From Robbsia sp050955065 (GTDB taxonomy: Bacteria > Pseudomonadota > Gammaproteobacteria > Burkholderiales > Burkholderiaceae), in assembly GCA_050955065.1 (NCBI GenBank), contig JBPBQT010000010.1, forward strand, positions 1 through 11,808: 11,808 nucleotides of DNA, read 5' to 3'. Below the pieces are notes generated by a model that was not told where the DNA came from, searched no databases, and saw nothing but the letters and a program-made list of their open reading frames with translations. Both the position numbers and the translations under genes were made by a program. This document shows positions 1 to 6,263 of this stretch, piece after piece. Numbering within the stretch: position 1 is the first letter of the stretch; each line of letters starts with the position of its first letter.

Positions 1-970
1 CGCCTTCAACGTCGCGAAACGCACCGGCACGTCGATGATCCGGGTCGGCATTCCGATGGTGGCGGGGCTGTCGGTCGTGCACGGGCTGATTCCGCCGCAC
101 CCGGCCGCGCTGCTCGCGGTGACGGCGTACAACGCCGACATCGGCCGCACGATCGCCTACGCGCTGATCGTCGGCATTCCCACCGCCATCGTCGCCGGTC
201 CGCTGTTCGCGAAACTGATCGCGCGCCACGTCGTGCTGCCCGAGCGCAATCCGATCGCCGAGCAGTTCGTCGAGGACGAGGCGCGCAGCGCCGGACGGGT
301 GCTCCCCGGTTTCGGCATCACGCTGGCGACCGTGCTGCTGCCGGTGCTGCTGATGCTGGTCGGCAGCTGGGCGAACGTGTTCGCGCCGCCGAAGACGACG
401 CTGAACGATCTGCTGCGCCTGATCGGCAACCCCGACATGGCGCTGTTGCTCGCGGTGCTGCTGAGTTTCTACACCTTCGGCGCGGCGCGCGGCTTCAACC
501 GCGAATCGATCCTGAAATTCACCAACGAGTGCCTGGCGCCGACGGCGAGCATCACGCTGGTGGTGGGGGCGGGCGCCGGTTTCGGCCGGATCCTGATGGA
601 CAGCGGCGTGTCGAAGGCGATCGTCGACGTCGCCACCGGCGCGCACGTGCCGCTGCTGCTGCTCGCCTGGCTGGTCGCCGCGCTGATCCGCGTGGCGACC
701 GGTTCGGCGACGGTGGCGATGACCACCGCCGCCGGGATCATCGCGCCGATCGCCGCGGTGGCGACCGGCACCCGGCCGGAGCTGCTGGTGCTGGCCACCG
801 GCGCGGGGTCGCTGATCCTGTCGCACGTGAACGACGGCGGCTTCTGGCTGATCAAGGAGTACTTCAACATGACGGTGCCGCAGACCTTCAAGACCTGGAC
901 GGTCTGCGAAACCATCATCTCGGTGATGGCGCTGCTGCTGACGCTGGGGCTGGCGACGGTCGTCGGCTAG
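1..970 (+). CDS. GntP-family gluconate:H+ symporter, 5' end cut by window
   Basis: This is an inner-membrane permease of the Gnt family (gluconate and related sugar acids; DsdX-like members carry D-serine). The frame is open from base 2, so the ATG at 35 is an internal Met and about 125-130 N-terminal residues lie outside the window (family length about 450). 322 codons are visible and end in TAG. Family signatures are the HGLIPPHPAAL stretch near the visible start, the GAGAGFGRILMDSGV loop, the RVATGSATVAMTTAAGI segment, and the conserved C-terminal block HVNDGGFWLIKEYFN followed by TFKTWT. Several hydrophobic segments fit membrane helices. It converges on proC, with 9 bp between the stop codons. 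Family assignment is secure; the substrate is inferred, and no gluconate kinase or dehydratase gene is visible to confirm it. Confidence 0.93.
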   Translation, partial: AFNVAKRTGTSMIRVGIPMVAGLSVVHGLIPPHPAALLAVTAYNADIGRTIAYALIVGIPTAIVAGPLFAKLIARHVVLPERNPIAEQFVEDEARSAGRVLPGFGITLATVLLPVLLMLVGSWANVFAPPKTTLNDLLRLIGNPDMALLLAVLLSFYTFGAARGFNRESILKFTNECLAPTASITLVVGAGAGFGRILMDSGVSKAIVDVATGAHVPLLLLAWLVAALIRVATGSATVAMTTAAGIIAPIAAVATGTRPELLVLATGAGSLILSHVNDGGFWLIKEYFNMTVPQTFKTWTVCETIISVMALLLTLGLATVVG

Positions 971-979
971 GCGCGTTTT

Positions 980-1807
980 TCAGGCGCCGCCGAGTTCGTC
1001 GGCCAGCGCCTTCGCCCGGGCCGCGGCGGCCCGGGCGCCGCGCACGATCGCGCCATGCAGGTCGTCGTCGCGAAACGACGCGAGCGCCGCGGCGGTCGTG
1101 CCGCCCGGCGACGTGACCCGCTCGCGCAGCACGCCGGGCGTCTCCGGTGAACGCGCCGCGAGTTCCGCCGCGCCGCGGACCGTCTGCATGACCAGCGCAT
1201 GCGCATCCGCCGCATCGAATCCCATCTGCCGCGCGGCATCCTCGAGCGCCTCGATGAAGGCGAACACATAGGCCGGACCGCTGCCCGAAATGCCGGTGAC
1301 CGCGTCGATGCGGTCGTCGGCGCTCTGCCCGTCCTGCGGCGCGAGCCAGACCACCTTGCCCGCCGCCTGCAGGATCCGGTCGACCCGCGCGCGATCCCCG
1401 GCATCCACGTCCGGCGATGCGACCACGCCCGTGATGCCTTCGCCGATCAACGCCGGCGTGTTCGGCATCGTGCGCACCACGCGCGCATGCCCGTCGAGCC
1501 AGCGCGCGATGTCGACCATCCGGATGCCGGCGGCGATGCTCACCACCAGCGCCCGGGCGACATGCGGCGCGGCGTCGGCCGCGGCGGCGCGGAAATGCTG
1601 CGGCTTGACCGCGAACACCACCACGTCGCAGCCGGCCAGCGCCGCGTCGATCCGCAGGCGGGTGGAGAGCCCCGCCGCGGCGTGCGACGCGAGCGCCGCG
1701 TCGGCGCGGTCGACGACATGGATGTCCAACGGCGAGGTGCCGCTTTGCAGCAGGCCGCCGATCAGGGCCGTTGCCATGTTGCCGCCGCCAATGAAGCCGA
1801 TTTTCAT
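980..1807 (-). CDS. proC: Pyrroline-5-carboxylate reductase
   Basis: ProC catalyses the last step of proline synthesis: NAD(P)H-dependent reduction of 1-pyrroline-5-carboxylate to L-proline in the cytosol. The 275-residue length is normal. It begins with the Rossmann motif GFIGGGNMA (residues 4-12), then has AVKPQH (66-71), RTMPNTP (112-118), the substrate-site helix ITGISGSGPAY (around 170-180), and the C-terminal dimer signature VTSPGGTT (231-238). The start is the ATG at 1807; it overlaps the yggS stop as ATGA and has no clear Shine-Dalgarno sequence, so translation is probably coupled to yggS. The same frame stays open far upstream, but that part is the out-of-frame shadow of yggS. No clear terminator is seen in the 9-bp gap to the convergent permease gene. 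Confidence 0.97.
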   Translation of the reverse strand: MKIGFIGGGNMATALIGGLLQSGTSPLDIHVVDRADAALASHAAAGLSTRLRIDAALAGCDVVVFAVKPQHFRAAAADAAPHVARALVVSIAAGIRMVDIARWLDGHARVVRTMPNTPALIGEGITGVVASPDVDAGDRARVDRILQAAGKVVWLAPQDGQSADDRIDAVTGISGSGPAYVFAFIEALEDAARQMGFDAADAHALVMQTVRGAAELAARSPETPGVLRERVTSPGGTTAAALASFRDDDLHGAIVRGARAAAARAKALADELGGA

Positions 1808-2520
1808 GGGTGTTCCAGGGGAGAGGAAGAATAGTCGCGGTGGCCGAAAATCGCGGTGCCGATGCGCACCAGCGTCGCGCCCTCGGCGATCGCCGCCTCC
1901 AGGTCGTCGGACATGCCCGCCGACAGCGTGTCGAGCGCGAGCCCGACGGCGCGCGCGGCGACGAACAGGTCGTGCAACGCCCGGTGCGGCGCGCGTTGCG
2001 CGTCGAAGCCGACGGCGCTCGCCGGAATCGCCATCAGTCCGCGCAGTTTCAGCCGGGGCAGCGCATCGACCGCGCGCAGCAGGTCGAGCGCGTCCGCGGG
2101 CGCCACGCCGCTCTTGCTGGCCTCGCCGCTGACGTTGACCTGCACGCAGACGTTCAGCGGCGGCAGATGGGCGGGACGCTGCTCGGCGAGCCGGCTGGCG
2201 ATGCGCAGCCGGTCGATCGAGTGCACCCAGTCGAAGGCTTCGGCGACCTGGCGCGTCTTGTTGCTTTGCAGCGGGCCGATGAAATGCCACTCGACCGCGG
2301 CGCGCAGGTCGTCGAGCGCGGCGATCTTGTCGACGCCTTCCTGCACGTAGTTCTCGCCGAACGCGCGCTGGCCGGCGGCGTGGGCGACGCGCACGTCCTC
2401 GGCGGGAAAGGTCTTCGAGACCGCGAGCAGGCGCACGTCGGTGGCCGCGCGGCCGGCCTGGCGCGCCGCGGCGGCGATCCGCCCGCGCACGGTGTCGAGT
2501 TGCCGGGCGATGGTGGACAT
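1804..2520 (-). CDS. yggS: YggS/PLPBP-family PLP homeostasis protein
   Basis: A PLP-binding, alanine-racemase-like (fold type III) protein without known enzymatic activity; family members buffer pyridoxal phosphate and influence amino- and keto-acid pools. The product has 238 residues, close to E. coli YggS. Visible motifs are LLAVSKTFP, with the PLP-binding lysine at residue 36, FGENYVQE (54-61), WHFIGPLQSNK (78-88), VNVSGEASKSG (128-138), and the phosphate-binding end SAGMSDD plus VRIGTAIFG. The start at 2520 is chosen over an in-frame ATG at 2556 because GGAGG lies 5 nt before it. The gene sits 70 bp after the FAD oxidase and overlaps proC by 4 bp; yggS-proC adjacency is widespread in bacteria. 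Confidence 0.96.
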   Translation of the reverse strand: MSTIARQLDTVRGRIAAAARQAGRAATDVRLLAVSKTFPAEDVRVAHAAGQRAFGENYVQEGVDKIAALDDLRAAVEWHFIGPLQSNKTRQVAEAFDWVHSIDRLRIASRLAEQRPAHLPPLNVCVQVNVSGEASKSGVAPADALDLLRAVDALPRLKLRGLMAIPASAVGFDAQRAPHRALHDLFVAARAVGLALDTLSAGMSDDLEAAIAEGATLVRIGTAIFGHRDYSSSPLEHP

Positions 2521-2525
2521 GGTGG

Positions 2526-2530
2526 CCTCC
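2526..2530 (-). promoter_or_regulatory. Ribosome binding site fixing the yggS start
   Basis: On the minus strand GGAGG is followed by CCACC and then the ATG at 2520. This perfect core at normal spacing supports the shorter start over the ATG 36 bp upstream. Confidence 0.8.
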
Positions 2531-2590
2531 GGACGGTCGTGGGGTTCGATGTTCATGCCATGTGCGCCACACGGCGAGAGACGGCGCGCA

Positions 2591-4009
2591 TCAGCCGGTG
2601 AACGAGAAAATCTTGCCCGGGTTCATCAGGTTTCCCGGGTCGAGCGCGTGCTTGACCGAGCGCATCACGTCGATCGCCGCCTCGCCGTGCTCCTCGATGA
2701 GGAACCCCATCTTGTGCAGGCCGATGCCGTGCTCGCCGGTGCAGGTGCCGTCCATCGCCAGCGCGCGGCGCACGATGCGGTGATTGAGCGCCTCGGCGCG
2801 TTCGCGCTCCTCCTCGCTGTCGGGATCGATCAGCATCAGCACGTGGAAGTTGCCGTCGCCCACATGGCCGACGATCGGGCACATCAGGCCCGATGCCGCG
2901 ATGTCGGCGCCGGTTTCGGTGACGCAGGCGGCCAGTTGCGAGATCGGCACGCAGACATCGGTCGTGATCGCCTTCGCGCCCGGACGCAGCTGCAGCAGCG
3001 CGAACAGCGCGTTGTGCCGCGCCGCCCACAAGCGGTTGCGTTCCTCGGGCCGGTTGGCCCAGGCGAAATCGGACGCGCCGTGGCCGTCGGCCAGTTCCCG
3101 GACGACGGCGATCTGCTCGTCGATGGCGCTCGGCGAGCCCTGGAATTCAAAGAACAGTGTTGGCGCCTCGGTCATCGACAGCTTGGCGTGCGCGTTCAGG
3201 CCACGGATCGCCAGCGCGTCGACGAATTCGATCCGCGATAGCGGCACGCCCATCTGGATGGTCTCGATCACCGTCTGCACCGCGGCGGTCATCGTCGGGA
3301 ACGTGCAGGTGGCCACCGACAGGTGTTCCGGCTGCGGATAGAGCCGCACGGTGACCTCGGTGATGAGGCCGAGCGTGCCCTCGGAACCGACGAACAGCCG
3401 CGTGAGATCGTAGCCGGCGGACGATTTGCGCGCCCGGGTACCGGTCTTGATGATGCGGCCGTCGGCCAGCACCACGGTCAGCGTCAGCACGTTCTCGCGC
3501 ATCGTGCCGTACCGCACCGCGTTGGTTCCCGACGCGCGCGTCGCGGCCATGCCGCCGAGGCTCGCGTCCGCGCCCGGGTCGATCGGGAAGAACAGGCCGG
3601 TGTCGCGCAGATGCTCGTTGAGCGCCTTGCGGGTCACGCCCGCCTGGACGGTAGCGGTCAGGTCCTCCGGATGAATCGCGACGATCCGGTTCATCTCCGA
3701 GAGGTCCACGCACAGGCCGCCGTGCACGGCGAGCAGATGGCCCTCGAGCGAGGAGCCGCTGCCGTAGGGGATGATCGGCACGCCGTGCTGCGCGCACAGC
3801 GCGGCGACGAACGCGACCTCGTCGGTGCTGCGCGCGAAGACGACCGCGTCGGGCGCCTGCGGATCGTACGAGGATTCGTCCCGGCCGTGGTGGTCGCGCA
3901 CCGCCTGGGCGGTGGTGACGCGGGCACCGAAGCGCTGGGTCAGCGCGGCGAGCAGCGCCTCGGGAAACGGGCGGCGCAGCACGCTGCCGGAATGCAGGGA
4001 AGAGGTCAT
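2591..4009 (-). CDS. FAD-linked oxidase, LDHD/GlcD type (D-2-hydroxyacid dehydrogenase)
   Basis: A 472-residue flavoprotein of the FAD_binding_4 plus FAD-oxidase_C architecture. Relatives oxidise D-2-hydroxyacids such as D-lactate or glycolate and pass electrons to cytochrome, quinone or ETF acceptors. The FAD domain includes PYGSGSSLEG (81-90), DPGADASLGGMAA (144-156), GTNAVRYGTMREN (161-173) and the FVGSEGTLGLITEV block (206-219). The C-terminal domain has GHVGDGNFH (381-389) and GTCTGEHGIG (421-430), whose histidines match the metal/substrate site of LDHD-like enzymes, and ends with DPGNLMNPGKIF. The start at 4009 gives the family length but lacks a clear Shine-Dalgarno sequence; the frame is open 54 codons further up to 4171, with unconvincing Pro/Ser-rich sequence. 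It is first in a likely unit with yggS and proC. The substrate cannot be decided from sequence. Confidence 0.92.
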   Translation of the reverse strand: MTSSLHSGSVLRRPFPEALLAALTQRFGARVTTAQAVRDHHGRDESSYDPQAPDAVVFARSTDEVAFVAALCAQHGVPIIPYGSGSSLEGHLLAVHGGLCVDLSEMNRIVAIHPEDLTATVQAGVTRKALNEHLRDTGLFFPIDPGADASLGGMAATRASGTNAVRYGTMRENVLTLTVVLADGRIIKTGTRARKSSAGYDLTRLFVGSEGTLGLITEVTVRLYPQPEHLSVATCTFPTMTAAVQTVIETIQMGVPLSRIEFVDALAIRGLNAHAKLSMTEAPTLFFEFQGSPSAIDEQIAVVRELADGHGASDFAWANRPEERNRLWAARHNALFALLQLRPGAKAITTDVCVPISQLAACVTETGADIAASGLMCPIVGHVGDGNFHVLMLIDPDSEEERERAEALNHRIVRRALAMDGTCTGEHGIGLHKMGFLIEEHGEAAIDVMRSVKHALDPGNLMNPGKIFSFTG

Positions 4010-4031
4010 GGAAGGGGTGCCTGACGTCGAG

Positions 4032-4080
4032 CGGAATGCGGCAAGTTTACTGCGTTTCCGGAATCGGGGCGGGCATTCCG
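4032..4080. promoter_or_regulatory. CGGAAT motif cluster in the divergent intergenic region
   Basis: The 199 bp between the divergent FAD oxidase and adenosyltransferase genes contain CGGAATGC at 4032-4039 and its exact inverse GCATTCCG at 4073-4080. Between them is a further CGGAAT at 4059-4064, lying inside the palindrome TTCCGGAA (4056-4063). Spaced dyads in a divergent promoter region can be operators, but no regulator gene is present and I recognise no named box. I see no convincing -35/-10 pair for either gene; TGCTATCGT near 4171-4179 resembles an extended -10 for the plus-strand gene. Confidence 0.25.
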
Positions 4081-4194
4081 GTGGTGGGGACGTGCCTGGC
4101 GGAGGGGCGCGGGACGAGGGACCTGCGGCGGACGTCCATGAACCGCGTCGGATCGGCGCCGGGTGCGCCATGCTATCGTGACGCGTCAGCGATC

Positions 4195-4200
4195 AAGGAG
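4195..4200 (+). promoter_or_regulatory. Ribosome binding site supporting a GTG start
   Basis: AAGGAG stands 8 nt before the GTG at 4209. A nearby ATG at 4204 is in another frame, so the Shine-Dalgarno sequence and the family N-terminus together fix the GTG start. Confidence 0.75.
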
Positions 4201-4208
4201 CGAATGCC

Positions 4209-4781
4209 GTGGGCAACCGATTGAGCAGGATCACCACCCGTACGGGCGACGACGGCACCACCGGGCTGGGCGACGGCCGGCGCGTGCCGAAGGATGCCGC
4301 GCGCGTCGTCGCGTTGGGCGATATCGACGAGTTGAATTCGCAGCTGGGCGTGCTGCTTGCCGAGGCGTTGCCCGACGCGTTGCGCGCCACGCTGGCGCAG
4401 ATCCAGCACGATCTGTTCGATCTCGGCGGCGAGCTGGCGATTCCGGGCCGGGTGGCGATCGGGGAGACGCAGGTCGCGCGGCTCGACGGCGAGATCGCCG
4501 CGTACAACGCGAACCTGCCGCCGCTGGTCGAATTCATCCTGCCCGGCGGCAGCCGCGCGGCGGCGCTCGCACACGTGGCGCGCACCGTGTGCCGGCGCGC
4601 CGAGCGCGCGGTGATCACGCTGGCGGGAGACGAGGGAGTGGGTGAGGGCGCGCGGCTCTATCTGAACCGGCTCTCGGACCTGCTGTTCGTGCTGTCGCGC
4701 GAGATCAACCGGCAGGCCGGCGTCGCAGACGTCTGCTGGCGCTCACCACGCCTGCGCGCGGCGGCTGAAGTGCAGGGTTGA
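4209..4781 (+). CDS. pduO: PduO-type cob(I)alamin adenosyltransferase
   Basis: The enzyme transfers the 5'-deoxyadenosyl group of ATP to cob(I)alamin, forming coenzyme B12 (adenosylcobalamin). The 190-residue product has the N-terminal ATP-binding signature TRTGDDGTTGLGDG (residues 10-23) and GDIDELNSQLG (37-47). Further on are the basic helix VCRRAER (127-133) and LNRLSDLLFVLSRE (152-165), as in the MMAB/PduO family of all-helical trimers. Translation starts with GTG. No other cobalamin synthesis gene is in the window, so it probably serves salvage or supply to a B12 enzyme encoded elsewhere; that is inference. The TGA stop lies inside the first copy of a 13-bp tandem repeat, so the last residues (VQG) are encoded by the repeat and may vary between strains. 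Confidence 0.95.
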   Translation: MGNRLSRITTRTGDDGTTGLGDGRRVPKDAARVVALGDIDELNSQLGVLLAEALPDALRATLAQIQHDLFDLGGELAIPGRVAIGETQVARLDGEIAAYNANLPPLVEFILPGGSRAAALAHVARTVCRRAERAVITLAGDEGVGEGARLYLNRLSDLLFVLSREINRQAGVADVCWRSPRLRAAAEVQG

Positions 4782-4810
4782 AGCGCAGGGTTGAAGCGCA
4801 GGGTTGAAGC
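4772..4810 (+). repeat. Three perfect 13-bp tandem repeats over the pduO stop
   Basis: The unit GCAGGGTTGAAGC occurs three times head to tail (4772-4784, 4785-4797, 4798-4810). The first copy contains the TGA stop of the adenosyltransferase; the other two lie in the gap before the convergent aroG. Preceding bases (GCGGCTGAAGT) look like a decayed copy. Replication slippage is the simplest origin. Confidence 0.9.
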
Positions 4811-4868
4811 GTGAGACAGAAACGCGCCGCGCCGCCGGATGCTGCCCGGCAAACGCGGTCCGATGCAC

Positions 4869-4897
4869 GGCCGGCTGGCGGACACGCCGCGCCGGCC
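4869..4897. terminator. GC-rich hairpin between convergent pduO and aroG
   Basis: GGCCGGC (4869-4875) pairs with GCCGGCC (4891-4897), and inside it GGCG (4877-4880) pairs with CGCC (4885-4888) around a GACA loop. It lies between convergent stop codons, where a bidirectional stop is expected, but has no T-tract on either strand. It may only be a 3'-end stabilising hairpin or a chance structure in GC-rich DNA. Confidence 0.4.
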
Positions 4898-4905
4898 ATG
4901 GCCGC

Positions 4906-5979
4906 TCAGTTGCCGCGACCGCGCAGCAGGCGGCGCTGCCGCACCGATGCCGCGAGCGTTTCCAGCACGCCGAGGCTCTCTTCCCAGCCGATGCACGCGT
5001 CGGTCACGCTCTTGCCATATTCGAGCGGGGTGCCCGGCACGTGGTCCTGCCGGCCGGCCGCCAGGTTCGACTCGATCATCACGCCGACGATGCGCTGCTC
5101 GCCGGCGGCGATCTGCGTGGCGACATTCGCGCACACGGGAATCTGGTTGTCGTGCTTCTTCTCGCTGTTCGCGTGACTCGCGTCGATCATCAGGCGCGCG
5201 TCCAGACCGGCGCGGCCGATCTCGGTGCAGGCCGCGTCGACGCTCGCCGCATCGTAGTTCGGCAGCTTGCCGCCGCGCAGGATGATGTGGCAGTCCTCGT
5301 TGCCGGTGGTCGAGACGATCGCCGAATGACCGCCCTTGGTCACCGACAGGAAATGGTGCGGCTGCGACGCGGCCTTCATCGCATCCACCGCGATCTTGAC
5401 GTTGCCGTCGGTGCCGTTCTTGAAGCCGACCGGGCAGGACAGCCCCGACGCGAGTTCGCGGTGCACCTGCGATTCGGTCGTGCGCGCGCCGATCGCGCCC
5501 CACGAGACCAGATCCGCGATGTATTGCGGGCTGATCATGTCGAGGTATTCGGTGCCCGCCGGCACGCCGAGCCGGTTGATCTGGAACAGCAGGTCGCGCG
5601 CCATGCGCAGGCCGTCGTTGATCTTGAAGCTGTTGTCCATGTGCGGATCGTTGATCAGCCCCTTCCAGCCCACCGTCGTACGCGGCTTCTCGAAGTACAC
5701 GCGCATCACCACCTCGAGCTCGCCGGCGAAACGCTGGCGCTGCTCGGCCAGGCGGCGCGCGTAGTCGAGCGCGGCCTTCGGGTCATGGATCGAGCAGGGG
5801 CCGATGATGACGATCAGGCGGTCCTCCGCGCCGTGCAGGATCCGGTGCATCGCGCCGCGCGAGTGATAGATCAGGTCCGACGACGCTGCGTCGCACGGAA
5901 ACTCGCGGATCAGGTGCGCGGGCGGAATCAGTTCCTTCAATTCGTGGATACGGACGTCGTCGGTGTTATGCGGGGGCAT
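4906..5979 (-). CDS. aroG: 3-deoxy-7-phosphoheptulonate (DAHP) synthase, class I AroG type
   Basis: This enzyme makes the first committed step of the shikimate pathway, condensing phosphoenolpyruvate with erythrose 4-phosphate in the cytosol. The 357 residues align almost without gaps to my recollection of E. coli AroG, shifted by one. The metal ligands are Cys62 (IGPCSIHD), His269 (DASHANS), Glu303 (MIESNL) and Asp327 (SVTDACIGWE). PEP/phosphate residues are Arg93 and Lys98 (MRVYFEKPRT), Arg166 (GARTTES), Lys187 (GFKNGT) and Arg235 (ILRGGK). The N-terminus has Asp7-Asp8, and Ser181 and Phe210 fall where E. coli AroG binds phenylalanine, suggesting a Phe-inhibited isoform (inference). AAGGA lies 7 nt before the ATG. 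An aromatic leader peptide and terminator precede it, so it is probably attenuated. It is transcribed in the same direction as upstream tldD. Confidence 0.97.
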   Translation of the reverse strand: MPPHNTDDVRIHELKELIPPAHLIREFPCDAASSDLIYHSRGAMHRILHGAEDRLIVIIGPCSIHDPKAALDYARRLAEQRQRFAGELEVVMRVYFEKPRTTVGWKGLINDPHMDNSFKINDGLRMARDLLFQINRLGVPAGTEYLDMISPQYIADLVSWGAIGARTTESQVHRELASGLSCPVGFKNGTDGNVKIAVDAMKAASQPHHFLSVTKGGHSAIVSTTGNEDCHIILRGGKLPNYDAASVDAACTEIGRAGLDARLMIDASHANSEKKHDNQIPVCANVATQIAAGEQRIVGVMIESNLAAGRQDHVPGTPLEYGKSVTDACIGWEESLGVLETLAASVRQRRLLRGRGN

Positions 5980-6032
5980 GTCGTGTTCCTTGCTTGTCGG
6001 GATGCTTCCAAAATCCTGCCGGGGACCGGGGC

Positions 6033-6062
6033 AAAAAAAAACCGCCAGACTCGCTGGCGGTT
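6033..6062 (-). terminator. Intrinsic terminator of the aroG leader (attenuator)
   Basis: On the minus strand AACCGCCAG (6062-6054) and CTGGCGGTT (6048-6040) form a perfect 9-bp stem with a CGAGT loop, running directly into nine T's (6041-6033, partly shared with the stem). It lies 53 bp before the aroG ATG, where a full terminator would block the gene, so it must be conditional. The plus strand has no T-tract in the matching place, so it is directional. Confidence 0.9.
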
Positions 6063-6093
6063 GATTCGGTCCTGCTGATCGTCAGCATGCCTC

Positions 6094-6156
6094 TCAGTCC
6101 GCCATGGGCTCGAGATAAAAATAAAACCAGAAGTACGGGCGGGCAAAGGTCGGCAT
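6094..6156 (-). CDS. Aromatic leader peptide of aroG (20 residues)
   Basis: The frame ATG CCG ACC TTT ... GCG GAC TGA encodes 20 residues, of which 8 are aromatic. Residues 8-14 are YFWFYFY, seven aromatics in a row covering all three aromatic amino acids (with Phe4: Phe four times, Tyr three, Trp once). It lies about 50 nt after a predicted transcription start, ahead of a conditional terminator and aroG, which is where a sensing leader peptide should be. Phe and Tyr codons are mostly TTT and TAT. A weakness is that no good Shine-Dalgarno sequence precedes the ATG; a GTG immediately upstream in frame is an alternative start. Confidence 0.85.
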   Translation of the reverse strand: MPTFARPYFWFYFYLEPMAD

Positions 6157-6215
6157 CACTGAAGATCGGATTTCGGTTCGATGAGGATTCGGCGTCGTTC
6201 GGGACGCGGTAAGAC

Positions 6216-6244
6216 TTTATACGCCGCACGGCGGAGCGCGGCAA
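6216..6244 (-). promoter_or_regulatory. Predicted sigma70-type promoter of the aroG leader
   Basis: On the minus strand TTGCCG (6244-6239) and TATAAA (6221-6216) are separated by exactly 17 bp. They match the consensus boxes at 4 and 5 of 6 positions. Transcription would begin near 6208, about 52 nt before the leader peptide ATG. The AT-rich -10 box stands out in this GC-rich DNA. Confidence 0.65.
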
Positions 6245-6263
6245 GGCGCCGCAGACGATTCGC

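Larger units (their letters stand above)
6033..6156 (-). promoter_or_regulatory. Ribosome-mediated transcription attenuator of aroG
   Basis: Four segments fit the classic 1-2-3-4 scheme. Segment 1 is CCGCC (6142-6138), codons 5-7 of the leader peptide. Segment 2 is TGGCGG (6104-6099), at the leader's end. Segment 3 is CCGCCA (6060-6055) and segment 4 is TGGCGG (6047-6042). Segments 2 and 4 are identical, so they compete for segment 3: 3:4 is the terminator and 2:3 the antiterminator, the latter helped by TGA/TCA pairs and an inner hairpin TGCTGA-CGA-TCAGCA (6087-6073). A ribosome stalled on the aromatic codons would cover segment 1 and free segment 2; one reaching the stop codon would cover segment 2 and allow termination. 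The mechanism is inferred from layout, not tested. Confidence 0.8.

Noticed and set aside
970..988. GGCGC ... GCGCC hairpin with a short T-run between the permease and proC stops
   Set aside because: Only 5 bp, the T-run is in the loop rather than after the stem, and one arm is inside the proC coding region.
980..2572. A single 530-codon minus-strand frame ending with ProC
   Set aside because: Only the part from 1807 is ProC. The upstream part is an Arg-rich, out-of-frame shadow of yggS, and the ATGA junction shows two separate genes.
4010..4171. 54-codon N-terminal extension of the FAD oxidase
   Set aside because: The residues are Pro/Ser/Arg-rich without family resemblance, and the ATG at 4009 gives the normal protein length. 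The region more likely holds promoters.
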